From: Notamacropus eugenii
Lineage: Eukaryota > Chordata > Mammalia > Diprotodontia > Macropodidae
Reading direction: 5' to 3'
DNA length: 64,000 nucleotides
Assembly: GCF_028372415.1 (NCBI RefSeq)
Contig: NC_092877.1
Span: 388,814,342 to 388,878,341, forward strand
The notes under the pieces were generated by a model. It was not told the DNA's origin and searched no databases. It was given only the letters and a program-made list of their open reading frames with translations. The position numbers were made by a program, and so were the translations under genes. Positions 10,438-22,341 of this stretch are shown in pieces (within the stretch, counting starts at the first letter, position 1; the number at the start of each line of letters is the position of its first letter).

Positions 10438-11767
10438 CAAACCTTTCTCACCAGACAGTGGTTCCTTGTTCTGGAGATGGCTATCACTGCAGGCTGTGCC
10501 AACCTGGGAGTCAGACTTCTCAAGCTGGTGTGGGTGTGGGATGTCCTTGCAGCCTGGGGCACAGCCAGAGTTTGCTTAGCAAGGGAGGAGATGCCAGGCT
10601 GGCTGCAGTCTCCATCCCTGTACGCAGGCTTTTTTTCATTTTAGGACCTGTGATGGTGGAAACAGCCCTCTCCAGTCAGAACTATCCTAGACCTCCCATC
10701 TCCTACACTGGAAGGAAGCCTTGTCAAAGCCCCAGAGAGGTTGGGGTCAAGTTTGATGGGGCCTCTTCCTTTCCCCTAGAGGTTTTCAGGACACCTCCTC
10801 AGCCCTGGCTGCCATCTTGGCAAACACAAGTGGGATTTGATGTTTTCTTGAGAGAAATATGACTTTTTGTTGGGGAATTTGTCCTCACCAGCCCATCCCT
10901 CCTAGGGCAATGAGGGATTCTGGCATACCAGGGTCAAGCAAAGCTCCATTGTAGGAGGGGCTTATGGGTCTTCATGTGTCTGCAGACTCCTGGAGGCTCT
11001 CAGGGGCTGGGGTGGGGGGAAGGGAAAGGGAGGAAGGAGACACTAAAGAAGGACAGACCTCCCAGAATCAAGGCTAGAATCCTAAAAACCCAAGAAGAAC
11101 GTTCTGGATTCTGCTCCCTCTCTCCATAGCTATGACATTCCCCTGGCCAACCTGTATCTCCTTTGCCTGCTCCTCCAGAGCTTGTCCTGAACTCCAATCC
11201 CACCCACTCTTTCTCAGCACCTTCTCATGCCCCTGATCTAGCTGTGGTCGCTTCCTAATCTTGACCCTTAGCATGACTCGGGGTTGACCATGGAGTGCTG
11301 AGTTTGGGGCTATACAATTTGTCAATGCTCTGAGGTCTTAGGTTTGTCCCAGTGAAGGAAGGATCCACTCAGAAGGGATCCTCAGGTCCGGAAGGGAATC
11401 TTGGTGCAAATAGTGGTGTTTGCTACTCTAAGGGGGGAGGAACTAAATTTTCCCATCTGATCCAGTTTCAGAGACTCCACACATCTCTTGGTTTCCATGA
11501 CAACAGCAATTCTCCCTCCCTCAAGCTCTTAGAAGCCACCCTCCAGCCCCCAGCCCTGGGGTTCTGCCCTAAGCTCTCCCATGTGACAGAACAGACCAGA
11601 TGGCAGGGCTCCCAGGCACGAAGGGGGCGGTGCATGGATATCACAGAGACCAAGAAGGGCACCGGAGAGTAAGGTGGGAAGGACTAGCCTTATCCGTGGC
11701 TGTCACAGGGGAGCAGACAAAGACTCTCTGGAAGCTGACCCCAGCTGGGAAACCAAATGCTGAGAAA
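10438..11767. other. unique, moderately GC-rich sequence, no gene recognised
   Basis: The longest frames (10458-10862 and 11352-11672, both +, 134 and 106 codons) overlap frames on the other strand and show no family motif. I do not consider them genes. Confidence 0.4.
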
Positions 11768-11822
11768 GTATGAGGAAACTGAGACAAGGAGGCCAAGGGT
11801 CACACAGCTAGGAAGTGTCTGG
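11768..11822 (-). repeat. SINE fragment
   Basis: A short reversed SINE piece, 'atgaggaaactgagacaagg' then 'gggtcacacagctaggaagt', very like 10340-10395. Confidence 0.7.
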
Positions 11823-11879
11823 GAAGGGCACTTGCATGCAGAGAGGCAGAGGCCAGCAATGCTGGGCATAGGAAATTGG

Positions 11880-12240
11880 AGGCTACCTCACCCACTGATT
11901 GGAAGAAAATCACCAACTCTCAGATGAACAGCCTGCTATTTTCTCATGTTGTTTTTTAAAAGACATTTTGAAATAATTTGTTTTGAATTGTCATAAAGGG
12001 TAAGAAAAACATGCCATTTAGGGTTCATAATGGCCCATTATGCTGCGCTGAATAAAATACAAAGACTAAATAGACTTCTGACATACATGCACAGAGCAGT
12101 CACCTCATCGAATACCGCCTGAGACCACGTAGGCTCACCCTTCTCCCCAAAACTCAAGAGTTTGTCAAAAGACCCTTTGGTTTCCAGTTGGCTTGTTAAC
12201 TAAGGACTGTTGTATTAGCACGATCCCAGCTATGGTCCCT
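11880..12240. promoter_or_regulatory. AT-rich unique island, candidate conserved non-coding element
   Basis: Non-repetitive AT-rich sequence with 'gaattgtcataaagggtaag' and 'gctgaataaaatacaaagac'. The absence of any recognised repeat between older SINE and L1 pieces, and the low-GC, motif-dense composition, suggest possible constraint. This is inference only. Confidence 0.3.
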
Positions 12241-12244
12241 TCAT

Positions 12245-13320
12245 CCCTGGACTTAGATTTTTAAAAACCTTCTTATTGATATATTTTGATTTTTCTACCA
12301 CATTTTCCACTGTTTCCTCTTCCCACCAGAGAACCACCAATTCTAACTAAAAAGAAAAGGAAAAATAATCCATCAAAACCAATTGACCCACTGAAAAATT
12401 CTGAAATTACTTACACTATTCCACATGTGTAGTCCCTACCTTCTGCTGAGAAATGGAGGAGGTGCTTTCTGTATCTCTTCTTATGGGCAGAACTGAGCTG
12501 GCTCCTTATACTTTCTCAGCATTTGGTTTCAAGTGTCTCCTAATGGTTGAAAATCCATTTTTAAAACCTTTACAATTTAGACCAGATTTGCACAGTAAGT
12601 CCCATTCTGTTGTATATTGCTCTTTGAAACACACGATTCCGTGACCTCTTGAATTTTCTGATGGGTGTCAACGAGTCTTACTATTTGAATTTGCTTTGCT
12701 TTGAATTTGAAGGCCTTTCTCCCGGACACCTGTAGAATTTGCTGTTTCTCAATGGAATTGTTCATTTTAATCACTCAGTGTCTTGGAATATGCTTTTGTT
12801 TTTCTTTTTCCTGGAGATGATCTATGGACTCTTTTGATTGGCACTTTGTGTCTGTGTTCAGAAATTCTGAGCAGTTTTCTTGTATCATTCCTTGAATTGT
12901 GGTATTCCAGTTTGTTTTGTTATTGCTTTCCACGGTTGCCTAGGAGACCTGTAATTCTTAGGTTGTCTCTAGGTATTCTGTCTTTGAGATCAATAGGTTT
13001 TGCTTGTATGAAGAGCATGTTTTCTTAGAATGTAATTGTTTTTAAAATCTCTTCTTCCAGATTTTCCTTCACTTTGGTGTATTTGCCTTTGCCATCAGAT
13101 GGCCTCTTTCGTTTCTGTGGTGAAACTTTCCACAACAGATTTAAGTTTTCTTTTCTTCTGCCAATTATGTCTATAGTGCAAGCCATAAATTTTGCTCTCA
13201 GAATTCTTATTTCTCTTTAAAAATCACTCAGGAGCAGTATGGTGTGGTTTCGTGAAGGTCTCAAAATCTGCAGGCTCCCCTGATAGTAAATAATTTTAAA
13301 CCAGGTGTTAAATAATGTTC
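12245..13320 (-). repeat. L1-like LINE fragments
   Basis: From about 12245 a reversed marsupial L1-type 3' segment ('cttattgatatattttgatt', 'tgtttcctcttcccaccaga'), followed from about 12650 by a reversed segment like the ORF1/coiled-coil region ('ctcagtgtcttggaatatgc', 'gagacctgtaattcttaggt'). All reading frames are broken. Confidence 0.6.
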
Positions 13321-13354
13321 TTTTGTTTTGCAATATTTATTCAAAGATGAAGTG

Positions 13355-13475
13355 ATGGAGAAACATAGGGAGCAGGGTGGGCAGCACGTCCCCCCGCCCC
13401 CCCCCCCCCACTCCCTGGCCATTACCATAGAAAGCCAAACTCCATGTCAGGTTGCTGCTCCCTATGTTTCTCCAT
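13355..13475. repeat. perfect 21-bp inverted repeat with C-rich loop
   Basis: Arms 13355-13375 and 13455-13475 are exact reverse complements. The 79-base loop contains a nearly pure C run (13390-13409). The arms are not part of a repeat I recognise. Confidence 0.95.
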
Positions 13476-14509
13476 GCTTGTCCCAGAACGCTGCTGTGGA
13501 GATGGCTGTCACAGCCTCAGGGAGTTTTTGCAGTCTGGAGCTTGGATCCCCAGGGTACTGGCAAGGCAGTGGGCAGCCATGGGCTGTATTCTAGACTGAA
13601 CCCTTATGTCTGGGAGACTTTTATAGCCTTGATGCCAGAAGAACAGTGCGTGAGCAGGGGGGAGGAGAAGAGGTGCCAAATGGGCATAAACTTAGTCTCA
13701 GTCCGAGAGAAGCCCTCCCAAGGTCTCCGAGTTCCTGGGATGGGCTTTGGTCTCCCATGATCCTTCAGGCCCTCCTTCCAGTTGGGTGAAGGGCAGCTTT
13801 CCCTGGTCCCCTTCCTGGGAAGGGGCTGCCCTTATGTTTCCTTGGAGTTTGAAGGGCCACCAAGCACATTGCAGAGTGCTTTCGAGGCCTCACCTGTGGC
13901 ACCAGCTGCTCCAGGGGTCTCCTTTGCCTTCCTCTTAATCACTGGGCCCGGAAAGGCCCCCAGGGGCTCCTGGTCAATCTGTGCTCTTGTTTCATTCAAG
14001 TGATCCCTCATCTCGCTGGTGGCCTTTCCGGGATTCCCCCCACCTTTGCTCGTCCTCAAAGCTCCTCATTCTCAACATGGGGCTTGGTCTTTTCTGCCTG
14101 GCGGATTGCTCCAGAGCTTCGAGTGCCAGCCCAGGGAGGTCTTGAAGGACGACTCTTCCAGCTGACTTTCTTTCATTTCCAGCCCTTTCTGTCTTGTGAC
14201 CATGGCAGGGCAGGGCAGGGCTTCTCATTCTCTTTTTGCAGAATTATCTGGACTAATGGTCAATGACAGGAATCTGGCAGGATTCTGGGCATTGCTCCTA
14301 GGTTGTCACCTTGTTTTAGACAGATTTTGGTGACTAGGAGCCGGATGCACTGACCTGCGTCTTGGCTCCCTGGCCCACAAGGGCGGCTGTAGGCCAGGGT
14401 GGGGTGGAGGTGGGAGAGTGCAGGCTGGAGCTGCATTGCCGTGGGGTGCACCAGCTTCCTAGCTCATCAGGGACTCGGTCAAGGAGGCTGAGTGATCCTG
14501 AGGCTTAGC
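13476..14509. other. GC-rich unique sequence, no gene recognised
   Basis: Higher GC than the surroundings, with overlapping frames on both strands (for example 13782-14003 + and 13832-14059 -). Frames open on both strands at once are expected in GC-rich non-coding DNA. No CpG island is obvious. Confidence 0.4.
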
Positions 14510-14573
14510 AGAGTGGCTGGCACACGGAGGGTGCTTAATGAATGCTTATAGATTAATTGATTGGTCATAGCCT
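14510..14573 (+). repeat. L2 or SINE 3'-tail fragment
   Basis: 'gcagagtggctggcacacgg' then 'ggtgcttaatgaatgcttat' matches the shared L2/MIR 3' tail, followed by short GATT repeats. Confidence 0.65.
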
Positions 14574-14599
14574 GGTCAGACTGGAGGCCAAGGAGGCCA

Positions 14600-14790
14600 C
14601 AGGGTACTGAGAGCCAGTCACTGGTTCTAGGATGCTTTGGTCATTAAGTTACACTTGGCACTGTTAATTAATAACATGCATTTGAAGTTATCACATCCCG
14701 GTGACAGCTCATTATCATTTTAATGAATTATGGGTTAAGTGAGGAGTTATGAGTCTAAAGTTTGTGTCCGTGTTGTTAAACACAGAATAG
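14600..14790. promoter_or_regulatory. AT-rich island, candidate enhancer-like conserved element
   Basis: Contains TAATTA (14665-14670), ATGCATTT (14676-14683), TGACAG (14702-14707) and several TTAAT/ATTAT strings in a repeat-free stretch. These are homeodomain-, POU- and TALE-type cores. Function is inferred from composition alone. Confidence 0.35.
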
Positions 14791-14947
14791 GAAGGCCAGG
14801 GCTGGGGCAGCTGGCTCAGCCAAATCTGCGAGGCCTCGCAGACTCACTTTTCTTCTCTTACTGACTTGGGGAAGAGACAAAGAGCTGATCAAGGACTCAA
14901 GAGGCCAGGCCTAGAGCAGGCCCATGCAGATTCCTGACTCTATCCTG

Positions 14948-15045
14948 GCACACACACATGCACACGCACACACATGTGTACATACAGCACACATGTGCAC
15001 ACAAAACACATGCACACACATGTTTGTGCACACATGGGCACACAC
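14948..15045. repeat. imperfect (CA)n / ACACATGC microsatellite
   Basis: Alternating purine-pyrimidine repeats, mainly CACA and ACATGCACAC. The overlapping Cys/Val/His frames are repeat artefacts. Confidence 0.9.
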
Positions 15046-15654
15046 CCCCAGCTTGAAGGCCAGAGGGCCAAGGTGTTTAAAGTGTCTTGGCCCCAGACCA
15101 GGACATGGCACAACATGAAGTGGGGAGGAAGGCTTCAAACAGCCAGAGGAGGCTTATGGGGGAAATGCATGAAGCCTGACTGCCAAGCAATGGGCCTTCC
15201 CAGACCTCCCTGGGGGAGAAGACAGGTACACACAAACACAGGTACCTATGAAGTTGCCTTCCTGTTGACTCACCTCCTTCACCAGTCCCAGGGGAGCCTT
15301 CTTCTCTTGTCTTGGTAGCCCTTGGACCAGAATGGGGCCCGGTCTTTGACTAAAACTTAATCAATAAATACTTGAGGATGGAGCAAGTTACTAAGGACTG
15401 AGTCTGTCTGACTCTCAGTGACCACCACTGCCTTTTGATAAAGGCCTGAAGGACAGACAGCTGGATGGGAGGTGGATTCCAAAGATGTCTGAGAGGCAGA
15501 TCTGAGGTCTTGGAGGTATTTGGGGACCCTGAGTGCTCATGGGAGGTCAGGGGAATCCAGACTCTAAGAGATGATACAGGGGAAGATGGGGATGAGGGGA
15601 GAGGAGAAGTGTGTCATGGCACCAGAGATAGCATCTCATCAGAATTTGAGGTTC
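15046..15654. other. unique sequence, no gene recognised
   Basis: A short reversed L2/SINE-like tip 'taatcaataaatacttgagg' near 15358 is the only repeat-like string. Confidence 0.4.
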
Positions 15655-17140
15655 AGAGAGGGAAGACTATATATTCACACTCAGTTAGGTATAGAAATCA
15701 ATCTTACCCAATAGGGAAATAGAAAGAAAAAGGGATAAGAGATGCAAGGGAAGGTGATGACGAAGGGGAGGGTGGATTAAGGAAGTCAGTGGTGAGAAGC
15801 AAAATGGACTTTTGAGGAGGGACAGGACGAAAAGACACAGAGGGATAAGCAGAAGAAAATAGGATGGAGGGAAGTACATAATTAGTCATCATAACTGAAT
15901 GGGAATGGGATGACCCATAAAACGGAAGGGGATGGCAGAATGTATTAGAAACCAGAATACAAAAATATATTGTGTACAAGAGACACACTTGAAACAGAAA
16001 GACATATGCAGAGTTAAAATGAAGGACTGGAGGAGAATCTAACATGCTTCAGCTGAAGACAAAAAGGAAAGGGTGGCAATCATGATTTCAGACAAAGCAA
16101 AAGCAGAAATAGATCTAATAAAAAGAGATATTCAGGGAAACCACATTTTGCTATAAGGAACCATACACAATGAAGTAATGGCAAAAAATTTAAGGGTAAA
16201 TTTCCCTTATTAAGTTTTCATTTCTCAAATATATGGGGAACTGAGTCAAATTTGTAAAAATTAGAAACAGTCCCTATTGATAAATGATAAAAGATATGAG
16301 CACGCAGTTTTCAGAAGTAGAAACCAAAGCAATCTATAGTAATATAAAAATACTCCAAATCACTGTTGATAAAAAATATAAATTAAAACAACTCTGTGGT
16401 ACCATCTCATACCTAGCAGAAATGACAAAAGCTGGAGAGGATAAGGAAAAAAGAGGGTCATTAACAGACTCTTGGTGGAATTGTGAACTGGTCCAAGCAT
16501 TCCAGAGAACAATTTGGATCTATGTTCACAGGGATATAAACCATGCACAGCCTTTGCCCTGGCAATACCTCTACTAGGTCTGTATCGCAAACATCAAAGA
16601 AAAAGGAAAATTACCTACACCTACCAAAAAACCCTGTTTATAGTGGTTCTTTTTGTGGTGGCAAAGAATTGGAAATTGAGGGGATGTCCATTAATTGGGG
16701 AATGGTTGAATTAGTTGTGGTACATGAATTGTGATAGATATTGTGCTGTAAAAATGACAAGGGAGTGGCTTCAGAAAAAAAAAAACAAACATGGGAAGAT
16801 CTATATGAACTGATGAAAAGTGTATTGAGAAGAACCAGGAGATATTTGTGTACAAGGACAGCCATGGCTACTCTGATCAATGCACTGATCCAAGACAATT
16901 CCAAAGTATTCATGAAGAAAAATGTTATCCACTTGCAGAGAAAGATCTGATGAACTCTGAGTGCAAATTGAAGCATATTTTTTTTTTGCTTTTTTGAGTT
17001 TTTTGGTGATATGGTTAACGTGGAAATATGCTTTGCATGATTTCATAAGGATAATTGATATTATTTTGTTTGCTTTTCCAGTGGATGGAGGAGGAGGAAG
17101 GGAGAGAATTTGAAACTCAACATTTAAAAAAAGAGGGCTA
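15655..17140 (+). repeat. L1 LINE with internal deletion: endonuclease part joined to ORF2 C-terminus and 3' UTR
   Basis: About 15655-16180 matches the start of an L1 ORF2 endonuclease region; in translation the signature 'ETHLKQK', 'VAIMISDKAKAEIDLIKRD' and 'GTIHNEV' is visible. At about 16190 the sequence jumps straight to the ORF2 C-terminal part (translated 'KYKLKQLCGTISYL' and 'WWNCELVQ'), then the marsupial L1 3' end ('aattggaaattgaggggatg', 'gaattttgaaactcaac'-like). The reverse-transcriptase core is missing. There are several stops, so the copy is dead. Confidence 0.85.
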
Positions 17141-17600
17141 AAAATAAAGAATACATTTATTAAGCACCTACTATGTACCAGATAAGGGTAGCTAAGTGGC
17201 ACAGTGGATAGAGTGCCAGGTCTGGATGGAGGAAGACTCATCTTTCTGAGTTCAAATCTAGCCTTAGACACTTACTAGGTGTGTGACTCTGGGCAAGTCA
17301 CTTAATCCTATTTGCCTCAGTTTTCCCTTGTGGTTCTGAGATTATCAGTTGGTAAATAAATATTTATCAAGAATTTCCTATGTGCCACTGTGCTAAGTGC
17401 TGAGTGTGCAAAGAAAGGCAAACACCAATCTCTGTACTCAAAAAGCACACAGTCCCTTGTGGGGGACAACAGACAAATACCTGAGTACAAGTGACAGATG
17501 GGATACAAAACAGGAGATGACCAACGGGGGAAGAAAGTGCCAGATTAAGAGAGAGCAAGTTGTTCACTGGGAGACCCTAGGATTTGAGGATCATTAAAAT
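17141..17600 (-). repeat. L2 LINE 3' fragments flanking a SINE
   Basis: 17141-17185 is the reversed L2 tip 'catttattaagcacctacta'. From about 17353 another reversed L2 tip and body follows ('tatgtgccactgtgctaagt', 'gtactcaaaaagcacacagt'). Confidence 0.75.
17187..17340 (+). repeat. marsupial tRNA-derived SINE, 3'-shortened
   Basis: Head 'gtagctaagtggcacagtgg', middle 'agacacttactaggtgtgtg', then 'ctgggcaagtcacttaatcc' and 'gcctcagttttccc'. It lies between two L2 pieces. Confidence 0.9.
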
Positions 17601-17604
17601 TTGT

Positions 17605-18085
17605 AAATTTACTATTATGTGGTTCTAGAATTCTGAGATTCTGAGATGTCATGATTCTGTCACTCGAGATTCAGTGAGTGAGTGCGCATGGACTTTCCGT
17701 TGGGAAGCCCTTTGCAGGAGTCTTTAATTGAGCTTGCCTTTAATTAGGGTGATTTTTCTTTGCATGTGTGATAGAACTCCTTCCCCTCCCTCTTCCTCTC
17801 TAATGTGGAGTCACAGCCAAGACAGAGGAAAGAACCATTTTCAGTGTTGATTTCCTGTTTAAAAGCCTTTTGGCTCAGTACATTCACACAATTTGGAAGA
17901 ATATTTTCTAATATATCTTAAACGTGACAGTTACATTCCCTAAACTGTGCTGGCAAAGGGATTACAATATTTACTGCAGAGAACAAGATTGATTCTCCCT
18001 CGGAAAACGTGCGAAGTTCTTTGATTTAGAGAGCCAGTGACCAAGGGAGTCTTTAGATTGAGATCAATCACCTTCTCACTCTTTG
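17605..18085. promoter_or_regulatory. repeat-free AT-rich island, candidate conserved element
   Basis: Holds 'cctttaattagggtgatttt' (TAATTA at 17741-17746) and a long run of non-repetitive AT-rich sequence to about 18060, between clearly repetitive blocks. Confidence 0.35.
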
Positions 18086-18204
18086 TATGTGCCTCTCCCA
18101 GCCCCAGGGGGTCCTCATGGCTCCTTCTCTGAGTTGAGACACTCCATCAGGGAGCACATGCTCTGGATGTCCTTCAGCCAGATCTAGCCTTCACTTTCCC
18201 ATCC

Positions 18205-18365
18205 TCCTCCTCCTCACAACCATCTATGAGGTCAGGAGTGCAAGTCTTGTTAGTACTTTCATTTCACAGATTAAGAAACTGAGGCACAGAGAAGCTAAGC
18301 AATTTGTCTGAAGTGCCAGAATCAGAATTCAAGGGTTTTCCTGACCCTGGCTCAGTACCCTTTCA
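18205..18365 (-). repeat. MIR
   Basis: Reversed MIR: 'cacagattaagaaactgagg', 'gcacagagaagctaagcaat', then the tRNA-like head up to about 18365. Confidence 0.75.
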
Positions 18366-18559
18366 TCCGCGATGCATAGTCTACTTATGTGGTTGTGTCT
18401 GCTGATGTTAAAGATACTTCTCTCAGAACAATACAGTTCCATCTCCCATTCTTCCCAGGCCCAGTTCATCTTCTCAGAGATCCCGTGTTTCCTAGCTGTG
18501 GTGGAGGGAGTGGTGGTATTGGATCAGTCTTCTTTGCTTCACCATGGGGGAGATATAAA

Positions 18560-20900
18560 TTTTCGGTTTCATGGTTTTTAAATTAAATTTTATTTTTTCA
18601 GTCAACAAAAAATCACCTTCTTTCTATCCCCAAAAAATGAGAAAGAAAGGGGAGGGGGAACATCACTATCACAAATATGCAAAATCCAATAAAACATCTC
18701 ATTCTGCACTGTAAATCTTTCTGTTCTTTTTCAGGAAGAGGGTAGCATGTTTCATCATTTGTCTTCTGGAATGGTGGTTGGTCATTACACTGCTCAGAGT
18801 TCCTATATTTGCAAAAGAATTGTTATTGTATAAATCGTTTTCCTGGTTCTACTCACTTCATTCTGGATCAGTTTGATACAAGTCTTCCCAGGTTTTTCTG
18901 AAATCCTCCCCTTCATCATTTACTGTCCTGTAGTATTGCAACACATTAATATACCATAATTTGTTCAGTCATTCCCCAGTTGATGGGTGCCCTCAAAGTT
19001 TCCAATTCCTTGTCACTACAAAAAGATCCTTAGAGTTTGTTTTGCTTAGGACTAATTCCTCCCTTAATCTACCCTACTTCTAATTCCCTCCTTTCTCTTC
19101 TCTCCTTCCCTTCTGTGTCCCTGTGTAGTGAAACACATTTCCATATCCAATTGTGTCTATATGTGCATTCTTTTGTCTTTCAACCAATTCAAATGAGAGG
19201 TTCAAGTGTCACCTGTTCCCCTACCCCTTTTTCTCCTTGTTGGTATAGACGTCTACTTGTGCCCCTTGATTATGTGAAATAATTTCCTCAATCTTCCTCT
19301 CCCTTCCCCACCAATGTATTCCTTTTATCCTCCCTTTCCACTTCTCTCTTAAAATCAAGACACAACTGAACCACTTCCAGACCTTCTGTCTAATTAGACT
19401 TCTATGGTCTTTGATGGTGATAGGGTGCTAAGGAGACATATGTATTATCCCATATTATCCCATGTAAATGTTATCCTTGCTTATTTCTTTATGATTGTTT
19501 ATTTGTGTTTACCTTTGTTTATACTTTAGAGTTTCTCTATAGCTTTGGCATTTTCTTCAGGAATGCTTGGAAGTCCTCTATTTAATTTGGGGTCTATTCC
19601 CGCCCCCCCCCCCATGTAGTATAACAAGTCATTTTTAGTCAACTTATATGGTTTTTTTTGTGGAATTTTACATTTTGCATTTTAAGCCATCCACTCTTTT
19701 AGAGTGGTAGCTGCTAAATTATGTGTGATCCCATCAGTTGCTTAGTTTTGTGTGTGTTTCTATTAGATAGCTTACATTTTCTTTTATTTTTCACTATTTT
19801 AATTTTGTTTTAATAATTCTTCTTTCATCCTTTTCTATTTGATTTATTTTAATTCTTAGGGAGCTTTTTGCTTGGAAAAGATTTTGTGCCATTTGTGCCA
19901 AACTGATAATTCCTTTTCCAGTTCTTTCTTCCATCATTCTCATTCTCCCTTTAGTGCTCTCATTTCATTTATAAAAAAACAAGCATCATTTAACTCTTCA
20001 TTTATCTCTTCTGGGAGTTCTAGCTGATTGTGCCCAAGCTACAATTTTCTTTGAAAATGTGCTTGTAGGTATTTTGGGGTCATTCTTCTTCTGGCTTTGT
20101 GTCTCTGACACCCAAACCACAAGCAGAGCTTTTCATGGATTTGTTTGCTCATTGCTCCAGTCTTCTTCCTGACGTCTGACTTTACGTTAAGCCAGTCCCT
20201 GTGTACTCCTGGAGGGAATATCTGGGCTGGTCCTGATGCTGTTTTCTGGAGGTATTAAGTGTTGTGATATTCTAGGATCTCAGCCGCAGCCCAGGCTGGG
20301 CGTTTGAAAGCTTTCAGAATTCCAAAAGTGTTCCAGTACAGGGTGAACATTATCACTACCCCCAGTCTAATTTCTGCAGCTTCTTGAGCTGGGTTCGAGT
20401 CTAAGAAAAGCTTCTGTGGGATTCCCCTCTTTGGCGTCTCAGTAGACTGCTGGGGCTCAGCCACCAAGAGCCCATTGGATAGAGTGACACTAACACTGTG
20501 TTGTAAGTTTTCTTTTGGTTTTGGATTCTTTCCATCATGATTCATCTACAGGCTTCAGACAGAGTGGGAGGGTAGAACTGAGACCCTCATTTAACTCCAG
20601 AGATCTGAGCTTCTGAACATTCTCTTAGTGTATCCAGGCAAGGTCTATGACCTCTCCTCCCCGTGGAATGCCATTGCTATTCACAGATTCCCTCCTCGGT
20701 CTACCCTGACCATGTGAACTGGAGACAGGTAGTGAGCAGCTTAGCTGCTGGTAGGCACCTATTCCAGCACAAGGTCATGTCCCTCTGGGTTGGGTCTCCT
20801 TGGACTGGTGTATGACTTCTCCCTCCATCGGAATGTCCTGTGTAGCACCCTCTTGGAAGACCAAGTCCAGGTGTCCACCAACCTCTCTATCTCTCTCCCT
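18560..20900 (-). repeat. L1-type LINE, reversed: 3' end plus 5'/ORF1-like part
   Basis: 18560-19030 is the reversed marsupial L1 3' end ('ttcctggttctactcacttc', 'tacaagtcttcccaggtttt', 'cattccccagttgatgggtg'). From about 19040 to 20250 the sequence resembles reversed 5'/ORF1-type L1 sequence ('caggaatgcttggaagtcct', 'gtggtagctgctaaattatg'). The part up to about 20900 is probably 5' UTR of the same or a related copy. Most of ORF2 is absent. The far boundary is uncertain. Confidence 0.6.
19599..19614. repeat. C homopolymer run
   Basis: A C-only run interrupted once by G inside the L1-like block. Confidence 0.9.
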
Positions 20901-21354
20901 ATGCAAACCTGGGCTGATCAAATGATTTTCTGTGGGAGTTTTTTTCTTGGATTTCCCAATCAGGATTAAGTCTGGTGAGTTTTCTAGATCTATTTGGAGA
21001 AGAGTTTGTGGAATTATTTTTAACTTGATTTTCCATCCAAAATAAAGTGATCTCAGTATACAAGGATACAATGGCAAGTTTCTTCAAAAACACAAATGAT
21101 GGGGAAAGGTAAGCTTGTTGTATATCTGAAGGAAGAAATAGTGGACTGAGAGAAGCAGCCCTCCTGCATGGTGGCTGGACACCGTGGAGAATCACAGGAA
21201 GGAGGACAAAGGACAAACTTATACAAGTAGAAGCATGGATAGCCTGCTCTCTGTACCACTGAAGGGACCACCCACATGGATAGAGTTCCAGAATTATTCA
21301 AGCAATGATGAGATATGCTTATACATCTTTGTGGTTAAGTGAAATGAGGAAGGG

Positions 21355-21397
21355 TACATGCACACACACATGCTTGCACACGTGCACACACATACAA
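21355..21397. repeat. imperfect (CA)n with CATG interruptions
   Basis: CACACA interspersed with ATGC and ACGTG. Confidence 0.85.
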
Positions 21398-21719
21398 ATT
21401 CCACTGGAATGAGGTCTCCTCTCTGTTATGTGTCCCTTCCTGATCACTGTCTCCTCCCAGATGTCTTTTGGGATCCCTCACATGGCAGCCTGGGCTCTGA
21501 CTGACTCTGAAGGACAATGAGGGAGGGGAGAGAGACCCTGTCCTGGGAGGCAGGGGATGGGAGACACATTTTATAGACTTGAGAGCAGTGAACAGTGAGC
21601 CCCATCTAAGCTTCCAAGCTCAGAGTCTGAAGTCCAGGTTGATTTGGCTGGTAAGTTTGGGAATGCTTTGAAATGCTACCTTCTGATATGGGGCACACTA
21701 AGTCTTTCATACTCGCCCA

Positions 21720-21932
21720 CTCACTCATGCAGTCATACTCACACACACAGTCACATAAATATCCATCCACCCGTCCATCCAGACAGCCATCTCTCCATCT
21801 GTCCATCTATCTACTCATCCATCTGTCCATCCATCTATCCATCTGTCCTTATGTCCATCCATCTATCCATTTGTTCATCCATCCATCCATTTGTCCATCC
21901 ATCCATCCATCCATCATTTCATTTATTCATCT
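21720..21932. repeat. (CCAT)n / (CTGT) microsatellite
   Basis: Tetranucleotide CCAT units, imperfect at the left and cleaner toward 21880-21915. The Ser/His/Pro-rich frames over it are artefacts. Confidence 0.95.
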
Positions 21933-22006
21933 CAAGATGTGTCTACTTGAGTTGGGAGCTGGAAGGAGACCCACCCTGTGAATACTCCTGTAGTGTGAAA
22001 GTCTGA

Positions 22007-22177
22007 AGAAGTCTCAGAAGTCACCTCATTCAACTTCTTCATTTCACAGAGGTTAGGTGACTCATCTAATGTCATATAGCCAGGAAAGAGCAGAGTTGGG
22101 ATTCAAAGTGGGAGGCTCTGGCTCCAGATGCATCATCCTCTCCCTGTGAATTGGGCTTTGAAAATGAAAAGACAAAG
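22007..22177 (+). repeat. direct duplication copy A1 (pairs with 25794-25964)
   Basis: 171 bases align without gaps to 25794-25964 (constant offset 3787) with only two differences: T/C in 'catatagcc' versus 'catacagcc', and A/G in 'gggattc' versus 'ggggttc'. Much of it is a reversed MIR ('tttcacagaggttaggtgac'). Confidence 0.97.
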
Positions 22178-22251
22178 AAAGTAGCCTGGACAAAGACACA
22201 GAGGTGAGGAAACAGAAAGGTCCATGAAGACGGCAAAACTGTGTGTGGCAG

Positions 22252-22252
22252 G

Positions 22253-22341
<89 letters not shown>
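22252..22341. repeat. (GA)n microsatellite
   Basis: Nearly pure GA for about 90 bases. Confidence 0.97.

Noticed and set aside
16801-17271. 156-codon minus frame
   Set aside because: Antisense of the L1 3' end; shadow frame of the transposon.
21720-21932. Regular tetranucleotide repeats with spacer-like variants, CRISPR-like at first glance
   Set aside because: Simple CCAT microsatellite; no constant repeat with unique spacers, and the genome is mammalian.
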